Shown: positions 1 through 13,683 of the stretch, piece by piece | Layout: each line of letters starts with the position of its first letter | Numbering within the stretch: position 1 is the first letter of the stretch | Assembly (NCBI RefSeq): GCF_907165205.1 | Contig: NC_058193.1 | Coordinates: forward strand, 36,969,021-37,033,020 | DNA: 64,000 nt | Source of the DNA: Coccinella septempunctata | Taxonomy: Eukaryota; Arthropoda; Insecta; Coleoptera; Coccinellidae | Direction of reading: 5' to 3' | Notes under the pieces: generated by a model | Told to the model about the DNA's origin: nothing | Databases searched by the model: none | The model's input: the letters and a program-made list of their open reading frames with translations, nothing else | Position numbers and translations under genes: made by a program

Positions 1-3000
1 AAGGAAAATATATGATTCTTCTTCCCTGAGCACAGATAGCCGTGAATTGTTTTCTTTGGGCTTTTATTGCGGGGCATTTCGGGAAACGAGCGAAACTATG
101 ACAACTCTCCCGTTTATTTCAGACTTGTCCTTTCCAACTTCTTTTTATAACCTCCCAGAAGCGAACTGCTGAACCGGCAACCGCAGTAAAACGCCAGCAT
201 TTACGGAACTCCAAGCTATCACACAAAGGGCTGTCCGGATTCTCCTTCGACCGATCTAAAATTAAACCACAATCGATTCCAGGAAGACGTAACCACTCCA
301 AACGTACCCCGACAATATAGGGACTGCCCCACGGTGGTCGAAAATAGAACCCCGATCAATCGGTTGAGTCAGAGGAGCGTGGCACAATAAAATGTTTGGA
401 AATGCAGATGCTACTCTTTCTGGCACTCTTGCAAACGGATTAATCAGTCCCCGCAGACCTACTTTGTATACCTGAAATGTATACACAGACGGTGCTTCGA
501 TAAATTAACATAAGTTGTCAGGACGTCCCACGTTCATTTTAAATTTATATTCGCTTCTGAGAGGAGGCAAACGGTGACAAGGTCCATATTTTATATTTCG
601 CGCTGGACGGGACCAGGGGCGTTTCGATGGGGGGATAAGAGGGTTAAATTGAAATGAAAGAAGTAAAGTCAGTTTGTCGCGAATCAAAACGCCCTAAGAT
701 CTGGAATATTTTTGATTTGGAGCAATAGAAACCGTATTCAATCCAGAATCCCCTTTCTATCTTCAATCTCTCAATTGTTTGCTTCTTGTCGATAACCTAG
801 AAAGTTCTATGATAATTGAAAAGGGAAAGTAAAGATGGATTTCCGTAGCTATGAAATCTAGGATCATTTGAAGATCCAAAACATTACGCTGCGACTCTAT
901 ATGCAACTAATTTCATATAGTATCGACGAAGACTAATAGATGGAGCATACTTCTGCATTGCGTCCAGAGGTTTCCACCCATTTTACGTATATGGGCACGA
1001 AACTCGCAAAGAGTCCACTGGAAGAAAGGAATTTCACTGGGTTTTTCCCTAAGCTCTTGTATCATACGCTAAATTGTATTTTACCCCGTTACGCTAACAT
1101 CTGCTAATTGGAACTAATTAGACGACAAAATCAGATGTGACCCTTTTTACGTGCCGCCTCTGGTAGAAATCAGGATCTCATGTGCTAGAAGTCATGTATG
1201 GATGTACTCATGAATCTGATTAATTTCAAAAATTCTCGCAGTACATTTCAGAATGCAGATAGGCATATTTATGTGCCACAATTATAGAAAGGAATTAGGA
1301 GAAGAACAAAAAAATTCAACACTAAACGTATGAATCGCATTCTATCATCAAATCCACTGATAGATTACAAAAATTGGGGCCTCACTAGGCATCGTGTTGG
1401 TTTATCTCATTTCCTTTCTTTATCTGTGTACATGATTTAACTCTTTATTTGAGAATTCTAATTGATACCAAATTATCATTTTCGGTATTCGTTCAAGTCT
1501 CGGTTTAAGTCTACACAACTAAGGGACAAAAGAAGTATATCAAACAGAAAATCAACAAAATATCACGGACCATACAAAACCATACCAAAAAATCTGGTTG
1601 AACAATTTTTGCGGATTCCTACAGGGTGTCCAGCAAAGATGTACAAGCAATAATTCTTGTCGCTTCGGTGTTACAAAATCGATAGCTGTTAGAAATTTTT
1701 TCTTGGACTCTGAAGATGGAAAATAGCATACTCGCGTGGGATGTTACCTGTTTATACAACGGTTAACAATATTGTACGATCGTATCGGTTGGAGTGGGTA
1801 TTTTTGTGCGCTGTCGATTGGATCAAGAAACATGGTATTTATAGGTGGTCCAATAGTTATCTTGTAGACTTTGAGTTACGACAGATTGTTCGTGAGTAAT
1901 GCAAGATTTGTTCGGGTCTCTTGCAACTTCGACCAGACAGATCGAAAAAAAATTACGTCTCACGAATGCAGAATATTTTTCGATTCAAGATACAACTGCT
2001 TGATGACTGCAAAAGCGTGTTCAGCGAACTTTATACGTAAAGGAAAAATGGTACCTATTGATTTGCGAGACATAAACTTCAGGTGCCATCTCTACGAGAC
2101 TTGGAAGATCAGTTTCGGTAACTTATTCTTCAGTTTAGGGACGTTAACTTCAGTTGAAGACGTTTTCGGTCTTATTTCAATGCACCGTCGTTCTTTCAAG
2201 CTTTTTCACCTACTATATTTTATTACTACTGATCCATATCAGTGGGTATATCTGAATAATGTTGAATTTTTTAGATTCGTGAAGTAATTTCATTGTCGTT
2301 CTTCAAGAGTGGTCACAATGCAACAATTATATTCATAACAAGTTTCAAAACTGAATGAAGCAACCGAATAGATTGTAAGTTGCTCACTTTCTGCAACGGT
2401 ATTACACCGCTTGTAATTTTCTAACCAGACTTACCTAAGGATTTGATACACTTTGAAACATGGTGTGGTATTATCCAGTAACCTTTGGAAGCGAGCACAA
2501 GGTGCAGAAAATTTCTGAGCCACGTTTCTACAGGACATTTCCTCGACAAATATAACAAAACGTCTTTGATTCTGTCAGAAGATGTGAGAAGTGTTAGTAG
2601 CGAAGAGGAGGACATTTCCACGTCATTCTTTCTTTAGTTTAGTTATGGATTTTCATCAAGTATTGGCCACATCAATGCTTTATTCATAGAGAATTCAACT
2701 TCCTCACAAAACGGACGGAATTCATGTTGGCACAACCTATTTGCAACGCATTTGCATATATAACAAACGGATACCTGTATTTTACACTTGTAAATTCCAA
2801 GTGTATACATTTTTCGACACTCTACCTCTACAAGGCTCTCTAGGGCGATCTGAATTTTGTGTATGGTTATTTGTCACGGCACACATTAAAATAACAAAAT
2901 ATAGCGTTCGAGGTCCCAAATCCAGAAAAATGATGCCGACGAAACCGGTAACGTTTTTCGAGTTATTCGCAAGAAAAAGATGATATTCAGTCGTTAAACA

Positions 3001-5440
3001 TTCATGTATTCTGAAACCGACCTTGGAGATGTTTGAAACGCTAGAATTGTAAACGATTATGATTCTTATATCAAGGTTTTCGTTCTGATACACGTTGAGG
3101 ACAGGATTTTAGGATTGTTATAACAATTTTTCAACACAGCCCAGCAGTTGGTAATTCTTGAAGATTGCTCCTTTGATAAATATTCCCAGATCTCGAAATT
3201 CCTGTTTCTGGGTTACTTGACATCATTTCTATTCAGAACTCATCGAAGTGGAGGTGATGAATTTGCGAAAGTATACAGTTTATTACACTTACAGATCCAT
3301 ATCAGAAATTTGGACCATAAAAATGTCCCGTATAGTATTCACATCATTTTGGATACGTTTGTCACTTTCTGAAGCTCTTAAACGGGAGTCAGACTTATCC
3401 AAATACATCAGAGACCAATCAAGAGGTCATTTTCCATTTCTCCAATCCTTTTTAAAATCGTCTGCTGATTTTTGATAACGGTCCAGCACTTTTTGAAATT
3501 TCAGCTTTCCTGCTAGTCTGGCCACCATGTTTGTTCTATATGTTAATATCTTCACCGATAATATGCACTCTAGAGCATTTGAAATAATAACCAAGATAAC
3601 AGTCCGATAAGGACAAACCACGAATGTCAAGTTCTATGATATATACTCGGATATATACTTTCATTATGAAACACATTAGTTCCTCCCAACATTTTTTACT
3701 ATATGAAGAATTCGCATACTGCGAAATGGTCAATTTTTGGCTAGGATTAAGCCAGTTTCTTTCCTCTTATTGTATACAATGTTCATATGTATAAATCTTT
3801 GATTAGGTAAGAGATGTCGCATGTGAAAATCCCTCTCTTTCTCCTATATCTGTGGAGCTTATGGTTCTTCATCACCATTGAATGATTTGCATCTGACCCC
3901 ATAGTTTTTCGGTCAAGAACTGATTTGAAACTTGAGAATTGCAATTCAATGACGTCTAGATATCGGGAAATTTTTCCTGCTGCTTTATAGTTGACAATCT
4001 GACTAAAAACTGTACCGCCTCAACAGGACTATTAAAATTGTATTTCCTGAGCTTCGTGCTCTTGCTGCTATTGGGCCAAAGCCTGTTTCATACTTATTGA
4101 TATGTATAGATTGTAACAACGGCCGAGATCACAATAGGTCATCAAAATTCACGTTATACAATCCAAGTATAAATCAATTTATTTATCGTGGACTGATGGC
4201 AATAACCACTCCAATGATTTATATCGAAAACAGTCGAGAGGTTTCTTCGAAATGGCATATGCAATCATATTTTATTAACTGTTGTAATGCGATTCGAAGA
4301 AGGGAGACTTGAAGATCTATAGTGTTCACATCTTTCATTTCCATACACGTTATAGTGTACTTGACAGGATGTTATATTTGGTGCGCCAAAAAATTTACAC
4401 CCCATAAGATGTATCTCGGTCCTCCTATGACAGTTTGAAGATCTGCACGAACAGCGTTTGTGGATTAGGGAATTGTTTGTGGTTTGTGTGGATTGATAAT
4501 CCTTTATATCTTTTTTTTACTCCTCACAGCACCATGTGGTATATATGTAGAAATTACATATACTTAATGTATCTGTGGTGTCCAAATTTGAAGAGCATAC
4601 TTGTGTTTTCTGGCTATTAAAAGCATTCGATCAATTTGATGATAATATTAGGATGCTTTTTTGTATTTTCCCGTAGTAGTATTATACATTTTCTACTAAG
4701 AAAAGCAATAAAACTTCAACACATAAAAAATTTTAATGGGTGAAAATAATAACAATAATCAGGGTTGAAAATCGATTGATTTTGATAACCAAAGCTGCAA
4801 CAGCATTCAACTTCAGAAGTTATTCTTCTTTAACTCATCTCAAGTTAATAATGCTGGCAACTGATTCCTCTTCTCAATCTTCGTTGGCAATTAAATGCCT
4901 GCTGTAATGTGTAAGTGAAAACATTCTTCTTTTTCGGTAACAATTAGCTTTTCTTTCAGTCCTTATTCAGTCGAAAATCGAATACTCCTTCTAACAACTC
5001 ATCATGATATCTCATTTTCCTTTCTGTTGTCATATTTCTAGTGTTTTTATGATGAGCGCCTGAAAATTTGGTTGTGAAAAACTACTTACCTATGTGCTCT
5101 TTGTTTATATATTTCGCTCGTTGTTTAGATAACCTACAAATCGAAACAATAAAGCTGATTGATGAAAATGCTGATGAATACAATGGTGGTAATGAAAAAA
5201 CTTTTATTTTTCTAATGGCTTACATTGTTCTGCAATGAATGAGAGAAGTTCGTGATCCTGAAATATTACCTCTATATATAGTACATCGTTAGGTAACCAC
5301 AATAAGCCGGTGATACAGAGTAAACAGCGTCAAATCCTCGGACAAATGCAGTAGTTGCACGGTTGAATCAATGAAAGTCGGTATGGTATTTACGCTGACA
5401 CAAGATATGGGTTAAAGCTGCCGCGAATAGATTAGGAAAA
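1..5440. other. Unassigned AT-rich DNA
   Basis: I recognise no gene here. Open frames are short and lack family motifs; the longest, 1871-2287 on the plus strand, has no recognisable domain. The stretch near 1620 (ACAGGGTGTCCAG) looks like words common in insect transposon ends, but no element could be delimited. Confidence 0.4.
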
Positions 5441-5549
5441 CACATTACAACACACATCTACGACACACATGACCAAGATGACAGCTAAACGAGAACAGCG
5501 ACCTACTAAATAGAAAGTTACTTACAGTTGAGGAAAAGTTAACCATTAA

Positions 5550-5910
5550 TCCATTCGAGCGACTAACCGAGCATTTCATCCACCCGCACTCAATCAAACA
5601 CCGTCTGTGTGCCCCTAACGAGCATCTGAAATGTATGTGTAAATAAAACGAGGGGGTTAAGCGGTTGAAATGTGACTTAACGCACGCAAAGCCGCGACCG
5701 AACACGTACGACGCCAAAGACAGACTGTCGACAATCTTCGTGCGCAATCTCCTCGCACCAGAGTTGTAGCAATGGTGGCCACGCGTGCGCATCCGCCTCC
5801 GAGAGCGCCTTGTCTCCCAAACTATGATGATCGAGCGATGCCGGCGTTGCCTTGCATTTTCGTCGGTGACGGAGATGTTCTGGAAGGGGTGACTTGTTCT
5901 GATAATTGAT
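5550..5910. promoter_or_regulatory. CpG-rich spot, candidate promoter or 5' exon
   Basis: This is a locally GC- and CpG-rich stretch in AT-rich surroundings. It includes a CACGCGTG palindrome (a Hairy/E(spl)-like core) next to TGCGCATCCGC, one base from an NRF-1-type site. A plus-strand ATG near 5770 opens a frame of about 45 codons, and a 174-codon minus-strand frame (5445-5969) also crosses it. Neither resembles a known protein. Composition fits a promoter or 5' exon of a gene whose other exons I cannot place. Function is inferred from composition only. Confidence 0.25.
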
Positions 5911-6432
5911 GCGTGGGTGTTTGTTTGGGGTATCAGGAGGTGCGCACGCATTTTCAAAATTGATTTCACGTTTCAGTTACACATGGATTTTGGTCTGAGC
6001 GCTCTGCAACTATTGAATGATTCTTTTCCCCCAACCTCATAGTTCCACATGGCATCTTCAATCTCAATTCGGCTGATTTAGGGTGAAGTAAACTGTCATG
6101 ATTGTTCTCTCTATATCTAGGATCTCTATAGGAGGATCTACATATCAATCCAACTAAGATGACCTGACCATCCTAACCGTGATTTTACAAGGCCTACAAT
6201 TCTTAGATAGTCTATCTATATATACAACGTCTTTAGAATTTTTCCATATGCACAAAAACATTGCTGTGTATAGACTTCAACTTGTAGATGATACGATATT
6301 GAACTATGCATGGACTCTCAACTTACAGCAGGTATATTTTTTCATATATATGTATCAGGTTTGTTTCTCTTCATTCATGAACTTCAGCAGCCTTTGGACT
6401 GGAGCTACACCTTCTGTAGCACAGTATTGAAA

Positions 6433-6640
6433 TTAGGAGTCCCATAAGGATCAGCCTTGAGTCTGCCAATGCATTTTACTATTTGGATCTGGATTCCCTC
6501 ATACCCTTTTTTGTAAGCATGTCCATTACCTTTGCGGATGATACTTTTTTGGAATTGAACCTAATAGTCTCGAGGAATTTGACTGATAAGTGGGTCCCAT
6601 CTCAGAACTGGCTGAAGGTAGCATCAGTGATGTATAGTAG
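6433..6640 (+). pseudogene. Decayed LINE reverse transcriptase fragment
   Basis: One frame reads LGVP-stop-GSALSLP, matching the reverse-transcriptase block GVPQGS with its Gln codon mutated to TAA. About 90 bp later another frame reads MSITFADDTFLELN, containing the catalytic FADD motif, followed by a stretch like the region after it (NLTDKWVPSQNWLK). The stop and the frameshift show it is dead. Wording of both motifs fits a jockey- or RTE-like non-LTR retrotransposon. An RNase H-like scrap at 8441 in the same orientation could come from the same element. Confidence 0.6.
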
Positions 6641-8430
6641 TCCTTTCATTTGAACGTTCTGCTCTATCATATTTTTTGTTATCCTGGTAAACAGATTGAT
6701 ATATGGGAAAGTTCCATTTGAATTAGATCAGATAGTTTCTTTCTTCATATTTTTTATATCATGTTATCTTTTATTTTCTCTTTTTAATGGGTACATACAT
6801 TATTCTTTCAATTATTGTTACATGAATCCAGTCAATGCTGTGCCAGCCAAAAACATTGAAATTCCGTAGGAGTACTTCGAATATAAAGTCATAAAGCTTT
6901 GCTGCCTCATTTAATTACCCACAATTTGCATGTTCTTAAAAGGAATAACTTATATTGGCAATAAACCAAGTGGATGCCTTTCTCCCCAAACCCGCTCTCC
7001 ATATTAGACGCGGACTGCTCAGACAATAAACTCGTCAGGTAAATGCAAACAAACAGTGTTCAAACAACGGGTCGTAATGAGTCATTCTGCTCTAATGAGC
7101 TGAAAAATTCGGGTCCCATAAAAATAAGAAGAGATCTTGGAGTGAATCACTGATGGGTGGAGATGCATTGGTTGCCCAGGTGAGAAGTGACTACCTCAAC
7201 TCTTCGATCTGCTTTATATACAGAGGTAAGTCGACAGAAATCGAGGCAGAACTGAAAATATAACCAAAAGACAATGATTTTTCTAGAGATGACCATGAGT
7301 CACACACCTTTAAATAGTTCCAATTTGTCCAAGAGGACCAAAGATCATCAATTCATAACACAAAACTTATATAGTGGTATAAGCACTGAATATCTCGAGT
7401 ATCGGATTTTTGATATGGACTCCGCTTCCATAATACCGTTGCGTTTCAATACACGAACGGACTTAATGGTGTTCTAAACACCTCCGAGCCCTGCCTTCCT
7501 TTCGACAATCCACATAAACGTCAACCGAACTGACTTATAGGCAGACCACACAGGTCCGATCAATTCGAGTTGGCCAGAGTCAGTATTCCTGCCCCATCGA
7601 CCTCTCTCGGTCGATTCGAAATGCATATTTCGAGATGGAAGTGCCTGGAGTCAGTTGTCTAGCCGCCATAGCGACAAGAGGAGATTGAGACCTGTCTCGG
7701 ATTCAATTAATTATCGACTTTGCTATCTCACGGCACGTTAAGTATGCGTTTCCCAGGAAAAGGTGAATTTGTATGGAAAAACGGCTCTCCATCCTTGATT
7801 CAACCAGTTTTAACCATCGTTACTCTCTTGTTCTGTAAGTTTGAAAGTATGAAAAGCAAAATAAAGAAATTCTTCTTTCGAATTTCTCCGTCATCTCAAT
7901 ATTTCAAATAGTAGACAACCTGAATTCCTGAAAGATTAGCATATAGCAACACCTGAGGTTTATATGCCCTAAATGACGTTGTGGTTGCAGTACCAAGTAG
8001 GGGTACCTAGATAGTAGACTCTGAGTGAGGTTAGATTGCACAACGCCTTTAAGCACCCATCACAGCTTTTGTCTTCACTATGTCATCTACAGCTCACTCT
8101 CAAGTTGCAGTAACTTGGCTTCAAGGTAACTTACCCCTTAACGTCTTCTTGTGTTGGCAATGCCCTGTAAAGAGGTGTAACATACTCTGGCCAAGATCCA
8201 GATGCATCTTAAATCTCGATGTTTCGAAGATCCCAAGGAACTTTCTGGTTGTATCTTGATTTCAGTGATCTCTCACGCGATAAGAACTGAAAACTAGCAA
8301 TTTTCAGACCTCACAATTTGCACCAAACGACTTGGAGGAGCTAATTTTCGTACCTTACTTTGTTCCGACAGGGGTCAGCCTAAACGCTGCGTCTTGCAGA
8401 GACGATTGGTTCAGATCTCCATCTACAGGG
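6641..8430. other. Unassigned, possibly decayed retroelement sequence
   Basis: No intact gene is visible. It lies between a reverse-transcriptase scrap and an RNase H-like scrap of the same orientation, so part of it may be very old LINE sequence. That is inference from position only. Confidence 0.3.
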
Positions 8431-8440
8431 ACGTTACTGG

Positions 8441-8510
8441 TTTACAGGTGGTTCTAAAACTTTCCCTGACTCTGGAGCTGATCTAGGTTCAAGACTTTAT
8501 CCAGGTGATC
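8441..8510 (+). pseudogene. RNase H-like LINE fragment
   Basis: The plus strand reads FTGGSKTFPDSGADLGSRLYPG. This resembles the TDGSKT...SGAG first motif of the RNase H domain in jockey-type LINE ORF2 proteins, with the catalytic Asp replaced by Gly. Stops follow within about 15 codons. It sits about 1.9 kb downstream of the FADD motif in the same direction, somewhat further apart than in an intact ORF2, so intervening insertions or a second element are possible. Confidence 0.4.
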
Positions 8511-11500
8511 TCTTCAACTGACCTATGCCCCAGAAATAGTCTTATTGAAACAGGGCTGGTCAATAAAATCCCCATCGACAGTTGAGATGCAGATCATTGA
8601 TATCTGACGAATGCTCCCAGCCTAGTGCATCAGTATATCGTCCTACTCTTGTAGATCAGCTTTTGGACCTTGTAGCCAATAGAGATTTTAAAGTTTCTTC
8701 CTATTGATGCCAAATCCTTTGAAAGATAAACCATCTTTGCTCAAACCAATTGATGGAAATTAGTCTTGGTGTTTTTGCCCGATGTTATCCTCAAGTTATG
8801 ATCAAAAAGTGGTATAACAAAGAAGATTCAATCCATTTCTGATTAGATGATCTCATTTCAATGTCGCATAGCTTCGGACACGTTTCACATTCGACCCAAA
8901 CCCAAAAATGAGCAGATTATGTAATATCGCCAACTTGATGCATAAAACATGAAAATCTTATCGTTCGAAACATTGCCAAAAATTCGCGAATTATACCAGA
9001 GAGAGACCGCGTTACATCATCGCACGTTTCGTATCGCAACTTTGGAAAGATGCTAGGCTAGACGGAAGTAAGCAAGAGTGTTGGACTTGACTGACCGGTA
9101 ATTTGGCTCATTAGCATTCGGTACAGATACTTGAGCGTGACCCGATTCGGTCATACTTTAGCATTCGGTTATTTCAAGTACGTAAACTGTTCAAAAGGAC
9201 GAGCGAACCCGCCGTGCCTCGCAGGAGCGTATTGGTAAAAGTATCCCTAAAAAATTCGATGGCTATAGGTTCTTGGAGACAAAAATCAGAAGATGAAGAT
9301 CCATAGTGAAGACTTTGAATTGGAAAAGTATAACAGATATTAGAATACAAGAATATATATCAAATACAAGGGATGTATCATCGAGAGAACGAATCTCTTG
9401 GTGGTGCGGTTTGTATATTTGAATATTGGAGATACTATTTTGAATAAGCATTGAATTGTATGAGAGACAACTAAAAAATGTCATAAAGCAAGTGAAATAA
9501 GCAGAGTGCCTGGTCCTATCTAACCGATAGGATCTCATCAGCGAAACTTCCAAGTGATGTCTTAATCAGAAAAGTAAGTATTAAGAAGAACTTGAATTAA
9601 AAAGGAAGAATAGAAGAGAACGGAATTCCAAACCCAAACTTTCATTGGAAATTCCATGAAATGATACACAAATGGTTCACAAACCAAGGAAGTATCAACA
9701 AAAACGAGGCACACCTCCACATTGGCTCCTTCCAGGACACTGTCACCTCAGGAAACATCTGATGATTGTAGATGCTATGGCCACCTGGTTACAGACTACC
9801 TGGCCATTGCAGAGAATTCTTTGGACCAGAAATTTGTTCGAGAGAGGAGTGAGGAGGTAACCTGACTGAACCCTACCCAGATTCTGGAGTTCATTGGAAA
9901 CTGCAAGTTGAGCTGTAGATGACGCAATGGTGTGAACAGCACTGATAAAGGCATAAAAGATCTTTAGGTCCTGGTGCACTGTAACCCCTATCAACTGTCA
10001 GCTGACATAAACTTTCTCTCCCCACGTTTTTCTATTGCACATAGCCACACTAATAAAAGATATCCATTCTCGTGAGATGGAGGTTTTCACGAAATCTGTT
10101 TTCCACATATCCCAGTCCAGTCCTGCACCAACAAAATTAATTCGGTGACCATAACCTGTCCGATCCAATGACCCAATAAAACTGAGCTCCGACTCTGGTG
10201 ATTTAAAAGGCAATTTTCTCAAACGTAAATAAAACGAAGGCAGTTAATTAGCACAAAAAATGTCGTTTTCGCAAAGGTATTACTTTCGATACATGTCGTT
10301 GGATCCTAAAAATGAATAACGATGTTGAAAGGTGCAAGAATTGATATCCAAGTTTAATCGGGATTGCTTTTCTTGGTATGCCTATTCGAAGTTATGTTTT
10401 TGGATGATTGAAGTTCGATAAAAATCTTCGAACGAAATTTTCTTATCTGGAAAATAATTTTGATGGTGGTAAGACTTCTGGGAATTTCAGAAACGAGTTA
10501 TGGTCTTGAGTGCATAAATGTTTCCCTGAGGTTTGAAGAATTTTCAGACGATTACCAGAAAGATAAGGTTCTTTATCACAGTCACATTATATCAACCAAA
10601 TGCTTTATCTGCGATAAAGAAGCTTAGTTACTGTGAAATTTTATCATTCATGATTTTGAAATGTTCTAGGGTCTGCTTCTTATGAATACTGGGCTGGAAT
10701 TCAATAGAAATGAGCCCTGGTGAACTTGAAGGCCAATGAAAAGTTGTAATGTTCTCAAGAAAGGGATACAGCAGATTTCCAAAGAAATAAATGTCCCAGT
10801 AAATCGCCACTTCAAACCAGACCATAACCAAGTACCAAGAGAACCACTAAATTATCTCACCGTGAGGAACTAACAGAAGGCAATTAGCAATTGCTCGTCA
10901 TTATCGTCCCACGGAATCTTCCAGGCGATATTTTGCCGTCATTGAGGGGAATCTCAGTAGCGCCGAAATGGAAAATGGACTCTTGGTAATTTCACCCAGA
11001 ATCACGATAATGGGTAGGTTGACTGGAGCCCGAACGGATGACGTCACAATTTTTAATGGAGTCACGATTGATGCAAGGACTCGAGAAGAATGCTGCACAG
11101 ATGAGCAGGGACTGACTGGAGACTTTTCGACAGGTTTTCTTCGTTGTCTAAGGATCGTATAGATACCTTCGGAATTGGAAACCTTGGAACTGAAAATTTA
11201 TGTCGATTGTAGCCTATGGGGTGGAGAATTCAAATGAGCCTTCAACTTCCAACAGCCAATAAGCATGTCTATCAGTGGCGCGGATGAAGCTTCGGTGATA
11301 ACAAGAGTGTACTTCGTCATTCGTCAAGCTGACAGAAGTCCGTCTCTGGTTTGTATTGACAATCAAGAAGCATACTCATTGGGGCATGGATCACGACAAT
11401 AGCCTGCCCAGCCTACCCCGCGAAGACTGCAATTTATTTGCACGTTCGACCGCTCAGAGAAACAATAACCAGCATTCTTCGGTCTGTCCTTTATTAATTG

Positions 11501-11785
11501 AAGGTTGTTGGAATTTACTACGCCGCCACTTGACTCTTGAAGTTTTTTCGGCAAATTATAAATCGATGGCACTGAGCTCCGAAACAGATCTTTGCTTACT
11601 TCCTCGTATTCCTTCGTGAGCTGTGAAGAGTTTCGATCAAGGGAGAAGAAGGAGCTTAAGTCGAATAATACAAACCTCTCCTGCATCTACTGACTATTTA
11701 CGGACACCATGCATGTGCTAACTTACTCAGATTTGTTAATATAATGTACGTCTATCTCACGTCAACACAGCAAAGTTATGAAGAG
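8511..11785. other. Unassigned DNA with one consensus CRE
   Basis: No recognisable gene. The only clear motif is a full palindromic CREB/ATF site, TGACGTCA, at 11039-11046, inside a moderately GC-rich 280-bp stretch (10900-11180). Small open frames on both strands there match nothing I know. Confidence 0.3.
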
Positions 11786-11789
11786 AATG

Positions 11790-11920
11790 GGATAGTGAAA
11801 AAGAATTTTTTTCTCGGAAATAGTGTCAGATATTTGAAACTTTGGTATGAAATTATGGATTTTCGAATACTCTGAATCTATTGCAGATAATACTGAAAGC
11901 CTATCTGCCTTCGTGAAGCG
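11790..11920 (+). repeat. Partial, diverged copy of the 493-bp repeat
   Basis: The words around GTGTCAGATATTTGAAA, then a GGTATGAAA-like word, TTTTCGAATAC and CTGAATCTATTGCAGA match in order the 493-bp unit tandemly arrayed at 56-58.6 kb and the dispersed copy at 16.5 kb. Only about a quarter of a unit remains. It directly precedes a fold-back element. Confidence 0.6.
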
Positions 11921-12000
11921 CGGGTAAACAGGAAAAGCGGGCGCGGGAAACGTGGAGTAGCAGACGAAATTATACTAAATCAAACATTTTTTATTTATCG

Positions 12001-12884
12001 AACTATATCGACCCGGGTCATTTTTTCGACTAATCTGAGGTCGTAGATTACGAAAATGCAATTAGATTTTTGCTACGATCGGCATTCTGGGAAATAAATC
12101 TTTTTTTAGTGGAAAATTTCGAAAAAATTGGTCAACTTTGAGGAGCTGTAGTAGACAAAAAAAAGGCACTGGACATATGCTATTTTTTTTGGTGATGGGT
12201 TGATTCTTAGCGAATGAAAAAAATCCATTTTTCATCCACCTACCGCGAACAGTTTAGATTTTGTGATTTTTTCCGCGAAGGTCCAAAATTTCGGATTTTC
12301 CATCGACCATAACTTGAAAACTAATCGTTTCAGCAAAACTATGTTCGCATATTCGTAATCTACGCTCTCGGTTAAGTAAATACTACAATTTTGGTGGAAA
12401 TCGGAGAGATCAAAATTTTTTCCAGATTTTCCATACATATGTATGGAAAAATTGCGATTTTTTGAAAAAAAAATTTTGGTCTCCGATTGAAACCAAATTT
12501 ATACTGTCGATTAATTCGAGGACGTAGAACACGAATATGCAAACAGATATTTTTTAAAAAATTTATTTTTCAAGTTATGGTCGATGGAAAATTCGAGATT
12601 TTGGACCTTCGCGGAAAAAATCATAAGATCTAAACTGTTCGCGGCAGATTGATGAAATGTGGTTTTTTTCATTCGCAAGGGATCAGTCTATCACCAAAAA
12701 AATCAGCATATGTCCAGTGCCTTCTTTCTGTCTGCTACAGCTCCTCAAAGTTGACCAATTTTCACGAAATTTTCCACTAAAAGTGATTCATTTCCCAAAA
12801 TTATGATCGTACAAAAATTCTAATTGCATATTCGTGATCTACGACCTCGAATTAGTCAGTAAAATGACCCGGGTCGATATAGCT
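12001..12884. repeat. Fold-back (palindromic) element, copy 1, full length
   Basis: An imperfect inverted repeat of about 880 bp. The left end, CTATATCGACCCGGGTCATT, is the exact reverse complement of the right end at 12863-12882. Complementarity runs inward through both arms to a centre at about 12435, CCATACATATGTATGG. Arm landmarks include TTTTTCCGCGAAGGTCCAAA, its complement on the other side, and the paired words CATATGTCCAGTGCC and GGCACTGGACATATG. There is no coding capacity, so it is a non-autonomous fold-back or MITE-like element. Transcripts could form a long hairpin. No clear target duplication was seen. Confidence 0.85.
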
Positions 12885-13683
12885 AGTTGGATATTTTTTT
12901 TTTGTACTTTAGATTTTATGGTTTTTTTTCGGCTAGGATATAAAATTTCCGACTTTCCATGGATCATAACTTGACAACGAATCCTTTCAGCAAAATTCTG
13001 TTTGCATATTCGTAATATACGCCCTCGATTCAGTAAATATTCCAATTTTAATGGAAATCGGGAAGTTCGAAAATTTTTCAAATTTTCCATACATATTATG
13101 TATGGAAAAATTGCGATTTTTTGAAAAAAATTTTCGGTCTCCGATCGAAACCAAAATTATACTGTCGATTAATTCGAGGACGTAGAACACGAATGTGCAA
13201 AGAGATATTTTTTAAAAAATTTATTTTTCAAGTTATGGTCGATGAAAAATTGGAAATTTTGGACCTTTGCGGAGAAAATTATAAAATCTGAACTGTTAAC
13301 GGTAGATGAATGCAAATGGATTTTTCTATTCGTAAAGGATCAATCTATCAAGCTGTCGAATGCGGAAAAGGCACTTTCCACATGAGTTTGGAACAATATT
13401 TTTCCTACAAGCGTAAATGAAACACTTTCGCGCGGTAGACTTATCGTCTTGGAACTGACGTTATATTTTTGTGGGCTCAGCCGCATAAAAAATGATTAAT
13501 GCGACTCTTAAATATTTGCGTGCGGAAAAGTACTACTTTTCAAACGTCAATGTGTGTGGAAAGTAATACTTTCGAAACGCTAGTAGGAATTAGGAAAAAT
13601 ACTTTTTGTCCGATCGAAACCAAATTTATACATTAGGTACATGGGGGTGAGTTCACGCCATTTGAGGAATGACGTGCTCTTGG

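Noticed and set aside
1871..2287. 138-codon plus-strand frame
   Set aside because: No domain or homologue recognised and no supporting signals; compatible with chance.
5445..5969. 174-codon minus-strand frame
   Set aside because: It matches no family, is Arg/Cys/His-rich because of CpG-rich DNA, and has no splice or promoter support.
9520..9560. CTGATGA on the minus strand near 9530, considered as a third hammerhead
   Set aside because: A good hairpin follows, but there is no GAAA after it and no paired stems I or III.
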